Assembly: GCF_001273845.1 (NCBI RefSeq)
Contig: NZ_JHBW01000069.1
Span: 124,001 to 188,000, forward strand
Length of the DNA stretch: 64,000 nucleotides
Origin: Leucobacter musarum subsp. musarum
GTDB taxonomy: Bacteria > Actinomycetota > Actinomycetes > Actinomycetales > Microbacteriaceae
Reading direction: 5' to 3'
Shown: piece after piece, positions 60,361 to 64,000 of the stretch
Numbering within the stretch: the first letter of the stretch is position 1
Layout: every line of letters begins with the position of its first letter
Notes under the pieces: model-generated
The model's input: only the letters and a program-made list of their open reading frames with translations
The model's database searches: none
Told to the model about the DNA's origin: nothing
Position numbers and translations under genes: made by a program

Positions 60361-61318
60361 CGCTGGTCCTCCCCTGGTTCATGGAGCGTCCGATGCGGTA
60401 CACCGCGAGCACGGACGCGACGATGACGAAGCCGGGCAGCGTGCTCAGCCACCACTGCACGGTGAGGAACGATCGGCCGGCGGCGACGAGGGCTCCCCAC
60501 TCGGGGGTGGGCGGCGGGGCGCCGAAGCCGAGGAAGCTGAGGGCGGCGACCCCGAGGATCGCGGTACCGATCTCGAGCGTGGCCGCGGCGAGCACCGAAC
60601 CGGAGGCGTTCGGCACGATGTGACGGAACAGACGGTAGACCGCGCCGTGCCCCGCGAAGGCGGCCGCTTCCACGTAGGGCAGTCCGCGCACACGCAGCAC
60701 CTCGGAGCGCATCAGGCGCGCGAAGGTCGCGACGCTCGTGATGCCGATCGCGATGGCGATGTTGATGGTGCCGCGGCCGAGCGCGGTGACGATGGCCAGC
60801 GCGATGATGAGGCTCGGCACGGCGAGCATGACGTCGATCACGCGCATCAGCACGGTGTCGACGGCCCCGCGCAGCGCGCCACCGACGAGACCGATGAGCG
60901 AGCCGAAAACGAGGCCGATGAGCACCGCCACCACGGCCGCCTGCAACGACTCGACCGTGCCGTACACGGTGCGGGCGAACTGGTCGCGACCGTAATCGTC
61001 GGTGCCGAAGAAGTGCTCGGCGCTCGGCGGCAGGAAGCGGGAGTACGCATCCTGCGCCAGCGGGTCGAAGCTGGTGAAGAGCTGGGGCGCGAATGCTGCG
61101 AGCAGCACGAGCGCGATCCAGAGCCACGACACCGTGAGCGTCGGCTGCCCGAAGACCGCGGTCACGAGGCGGCGGGCACGCGACGGGTCGTTGCCCGCGG
61201 GGGCGCCGCCGAGATTCCCGGGATCGGATGCGGGGCGAGGTGATCCACCCGGTGCACCGGGTGCCGGATCGGCCTCGAGTTCCGCAGCGGGGCGTGCGGG
61301 GGCGGCGAGATCGGTCAT
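60350..61318 (-). CDS. DppC-type ABC permease
   Basis: The 322-residue membrane protein has an OppC/DppC-like N-terminal loop (HFFGTDDYGRDQFART) and the permease core with SLIGLVGGALRGAVDTVLMR, and the EAA-type loop VEAAAFAGHGAVYRLFRHIVP. About six helices. The start ATG 61318 (GGAGGAG upstream) overlaps the stop of the DppB-type gene (ATGA). The first 60 residues are a Pro/Ala-rich cytoplasmic leader. Substrate is not determined by sequence. Confidence 0.92.
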   Translation of the reverse strand: MTDLAAPARPAAELEADPAPGAPGGSPRPASDPGNLGGAPAGNDPSRARRLVTAVFGQPTLTVSWLWIALVLLAAFAPQLFTSFDPLAQDAYSRFLPPSAEHFFGTDDYGRDQFARTVYGTVESLQAAVVAVLIGLVFGSLIGLVGGALRGAVDTVLMRVIDVMLAVPSLIIALAIVTALGRGTINIAIAIGITSVATFARLMRSEVLRVRGLPYVEAAAFAGHGAVYRLFRHIVPNASGSVLAAATLEIGTAILGVAALSFLGFGAPPPTPEWGALVAAGRSFLTVQWWLSTLPGFVIVASVLAVYRIGRSMNQGRTSVVG

Positions 61319-62328
61319 CGCTCCTCCAATGCAATGCGCTTGTCGATAAGCGGGTAGAGCGCGTCGACGACGAAGTTCACGACGACGAAGATCGCCGCGC
61401 TCACGGTGACGCACACAAGCACCACCGGGGTGTCGCGCCCGTCGACTGCGTCGACGATCACACGACCGACGCCGAGACGAGAGAAGACCGTCTCGGTGAG
61501 CACCGTGCCTCCGAACATGAGCCCGACGGTGGTGCCGAACGACGTGACGACCGGCAGCAGCGAATTGCGCAGCGCGTGCCGCAGCACCACCGCGCGACGA
61601 CTCAGCCCCCAGTTGCGCACCGTCTCGATGTACGGCGAGGTGAGTGACCCACGCAGATTCGCGGTGAGCAGCTGCGCGATCGCACCGGCCCCCGGTATGG
61701 CGAGTCCGAGTGAGGCGACCAGGAGCCCGAGAACGCTGTCGCTTCCCGTCGACGAGATCACGCCCAGATTGAACGCGAAGAGCTGGAGCAGGAGCAGGCC
61801 GATCCAGAACGGCGGCACGGCCACCGCGATCGCCGGCAGCGAGAGCAGCGTCTCGCGCGCCCACTTCCAGTCGACGAGCTCGATGAGCACGGCGAGACCC
61901 ACGCCGATGATCACGGCGAGAATCAGGCCCGTCACCGCCAGCTCGAGCGTGTGCCCGAACGACTCGAAGTAGAGTTCGGTCGCCGGCCTGCGCTGGTAGA
62001 TGCTGTCGCCAAAATCGCCGCGCAACGCGCCCCAGAGCGCATCGAAGTATTGCACGAGCACGGGCCGGTCGAGACCGAGAATCCGCCGCTGCTCGGCGAG
62101 CAGCTCCTGGATGTCCTCGCCCTCCGCGCCGAACGTCAATCCTCCAGCCGCGTCACCCGGAAGGATGTAGAGCAGGAAGAAGCTGGCGGTAAACGCACCC
62201 CAGAGCACGATCACGCCGTACAGGAGCCGCTTGCCGAGGTAGCGCACGAATGCGGCGCCGCCCGAGCGGGGAGCGGCCTGGAGGCCGGAGCGACGAGCGC
62301 CCGGCCTCCAGGTGGTCAGAGTTGCCAT
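61315..62328 (-). CDS. DppB-type ABC permease
   Basis: The 337-residue permease has the typical start RYLGKRLLYGVIVLWGAFTA, the GLDRPVLVQYFDALWGALRG loop, DFGDSIYQRRP, and the EAA loop SPYIETVRNWGLSRRAVVLR. About six helices. It forms the transmembrane pore with the DppC-type partner. The N-terminal 30 residues are a basic extension (RPGARRSGLQAAPRSGG). It follows the binding-protein gene by 18 nt. Confidence 0.92.
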   Translation of the reverse strand: MATLTTWRPGARRSGLQAAPRSGGAAFVRYLGKRLLYGVIVLWGAFTASFFLLYILPGDAAGGLTFGAEGEDIQELLAEQRRILGLDRPVLVQYFDALWGALRGDFGDSIYQRRPATELYFESFGHTLELAVTGLILAVIIGVGLAVLIELVDWKWARETLLSLPAIAVAVPPFWIGLLLLQLFAFNLGVISSTGSDSVLGLLVASLGLAIPGAGAIAQLLTANLRGSLTSPYIETVRNWGLSRRAVVLRHALRNSLLPVVTSFGTTVGLMFGGTVLTETVFSRLGVGRVIVDAVDGRDTPVVLVCVTVSAAIFVVVNFVVDALYPLIDKRIALEER

Positions 62329-62346
62329 AGTGCTTCTCGGGATTCC

Positions 62347-63984
62347 TTACTTCGCCGGCGTGAGCCAGGCGTCAAAGAGCAGCTGATCGAGACCGTTGTG
62401 TTTGATGTCGTGCAGGCGAGGCGACGCGACCCAGATGTCAGTGTCGACCGACAGGTTGAGCACATACGCGTCCTCATCGATGATCTGCGCGGCCTGGTCG
62501 ACCACCTTCTGGCGCTCGTCGTGATCGAGGATCGTGTTCTGCTGCTGCAACAGCGCATCGAGCTCCTGGCCGCGGGCATCGTCCGCGCTGATGAACGAGC
62601 GGTTCGAGCCCGTCTTCACGCCGTAGTTGGCGCGAAGCACATCGGCGTCGGGCGAGGAGTGATACCAGTAGGCGATGTCGTACTCGCCCGAGAGCAGCTT
62701 CTCGTTCGCCTCAGCAGCGAGCGGCACGTCGATGACCAGCTCGACGCCGATCTTCTTCCACTGATCCTGCACGGCGCTCGCCGCAGCGCGGTCGCTCGGG
62801 AAGCGGAGCGAGAGTCGCTCGCCGTCCTTGTTCACGCGGATACCGTCGGCGCCGACCGTGCCCCAGCCCGCTTCTTCCAGCAGCTTGATCGACTCGTCGG
62901 GATCGTAGGTGAGGTACTCGCTCTGATCGGAGAAGTACGGGTTCGCCGGGCTCAGCGGGCCCTCTGCGGGCACATCGTAGCCGTTCGAGGTGAACTGCAC
63001 GAGCGCTTCGCGGTCGATGCCGTGCTGCAGTGCCTGACGCACCTTCACATCTTTCAAGAACTTCGACGACGTATTGAGGGGCCATTCCTCACCGGTTGCC
63101 GGGTTCAAAACATCGGAAGTCACGGTGAGTCCCGCGGCCTCGAACTCGGGCACGTACGTACCGTCGACCCAGTAGATGAACTGGATCTCATCCGACGTTA
63201 TCGCCCCGTTGCGCACGGAGTCCTCCGGGATGATCTTGTAGACGACCTCGTCGAGGTAGGCGCGGCCCTCGTGCTCGAAGTACGCCGGCGCCCAGTCGTA
63301 GTCGTCGCGCGCCTTGAGCACGATCTCCTGGTTCTCGGTGTACGAGTCGAGCGTGAAGGGGCCGCTGCCGTCGACCGACTTCTGGCGCTCCTCGACCGGC
63401 AGTGCCGCCGTGGCCGCAGACACGATACCGGCGTGGGCGCGCGACAGGCTCGGCAGGAACGCGGCGTTCGGCTCGGCGAACTCGACCACGATTTCATTCT
63501 CGGCGGGCACCGTGATCGACGAGATGCCCTGCACGATGGTCTTCGCGCTCGAGTGGATGCCCTCGCGCTGCAGGCTCTCGAAGTTCGCCTTCACGACGTC
63601 GCCGGTGAGCTTCGTGCCGTCGTTGAACGTCACGTCGTCGCGCAGCGTGAAACCGTACGTGCGGGCGTCATCGCTGACCGTCCACTCGGTGGCGAGCCAC
63701 GGCTCGATCTCGTTCGTCTCCGGGTTGCGGAAGACGAGCGAGTCGGAGAGCTCGCGGGCGACGTGGCGCCACACCTGGTTCACGACGGCGGCGTCGACGC
63801 CCTGAGGGTCGGCTTCCAGGCCGATGGTGAGCGTGCCGCCGAAGCGGTCTTCAGGGCTAACGGCCGCGGCCGCGTCCTCGGTGCTGCCGCTGCCGGTCGA
63901 GCACGCGGTGAGCGCGAGGGTGCCGGCAACGAGTGCGGCGGCGGCGATGCGAATGCCGCGCCATCGGGTTCGGGGGGTGTGCAT
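62347..63984 (-). CDS. Dpp/Opp-type substrate-binding lipoprotein
   Basis: The 545-residue protein is a family 5 solute-binding protein (PF00496) with a lipoprotein signal: basic start, hydrophobic stretch and lipobox LTAC at about residue 28. It shows GGTLTIGLEADPQGVDAAVV, EIEPWLATEWTVSDDARTY, DVTFNDGTKLTGDVV, VRQALQHGIDREALV and YWYHSSPDADVL. It binds the ligand at the outer face and delivers it to the permeases. It is the first gene of the five-gene run SBP-permease-permease-ATPase-monooxygenase. GAGAGGA precedes the ATG. Confidence 0.93.
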   Translation of the reverse strand: MHTPRTRWRGIRIAAAALVAGTLALTACSTGSGSTEDAAAAVSPEDRFGGTLTIGLEADPQGVDAAVVNQVWRHVARELSDSLVFRNPETNEIEPWLATEWTVSDDARTYGFTLRDDVTFNDGTKLTGDVVKANFESLQREGIHSSAKTIVQGISSITVPAENEIVVEFAEPNAAFLPSLSRAHAGIVSAATAALPVEERQKSVDGSGPFTLDSYTENQEIVLKARDDYDWAPAYFEHEGRAYLDEVVYKIIPEDSVRNGAITSDEIQFIYWVDGTYVPEFEAAGLTVTSDVLNPATGEEWPLNTSSKFLKDVKVRQALQHGIDREALVQFTSNGYDVPAEGPLSPANPYFSDQSEYLTYDPDESIKLLEEAGWGTVGADGIRVNKDGERLSLRFPSDRAAASAVQDQWKKIGVELVIDVPLAAEANEKLLSGEYDIAYWYHSSPDADVLRANYGVKTGSNRSFISADDARGQELDALLQQQNTILDHDERQKVVDQAAQIIDEDAYVLNLSVDTDIWVASPRLHDIKHNGLDQLLFDAWLTPAK

Positions 63985-64000
63985 GGGTGCGTCCTCTCAG

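Overview
The window is high-GC DNA with dense, often overlapping genes, many GTG starts and strong GGAGG-type ribosome binding sites. The gene set (mycobacterial-type HadA/HadB dehydratases beside murB, fused accBC, an [2Fe-2S]-type ferrochelatase, DUF7882, an AfsA homologue, LLM flavoenzymes) points to an actinobacterium, most likely of the family Microbacteriaceae. The family is inferred from gene content; no rRNA is present.

Layout. 0-9 kb: the tail of a RimK-type zinc protease gene, an N-formylglutamate amidohydrolase, a Dcu-type dicarboxylate transporter, a META-domain lipoprotein, a large secreted S1 protease with a sortase-like anchor, and a malY-metY sulfur amino acid pair. 9-13.6 kb: a tightly coupled minus-strand operon hadA-hadB-murB-DUF2520-panC-panB. 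13.6-21.8 kb: a DUF937 protein, accBC, an LLM oxidoreductase and a MarR-MFS-small protein-FUSC operon. 22-30 kb: an ECF sigma/Asp23 envelope module, a BLUF photoreceptor operon with a second MarR, and several small proteins. 30-36.6 kb: ferrochelatase, pentapeptide protein, tRNA-Met and tRNA-Thr, small acidic proteins and a xanthine/urate-type permease.

36.8-55.7 kb is the accessory part. It starts with a HEAT-fused GT4 glycosyltransferase coupled to a UDP-glycosyltransferase, then a GntR regulator with a duplicated effector domain. Next comes a complete-looking gamma-butyrolactone signalling set (TetR receptor, SDR, AfsA) divergent from an ATP-grasp ligase. An eight-gene plus-strand run follows: degenerate ABC ATPase, YhgE/Pip membrane protein, glutamate decarboxylase, YrhK-like protein, Ntn-type amide hydrolase, DMT transporter, FUSC protein and a multi-pass protein. 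I read this as a candidate signal-controlled synthesis/export or stress island; its product is unknown.

55.9-64 kb: tRNA-Ser, cysK, and an NtaA/DmoA-type monooxygenase with a complete Dpp-type ABC transporter, probably for scavenging an organosulfur compound.

A recurrent structural theme is a long imperfect palindrome of about 70-78 bp in each of the four convergent gaps longer than 150 bp. The four share architecture but not sequence.
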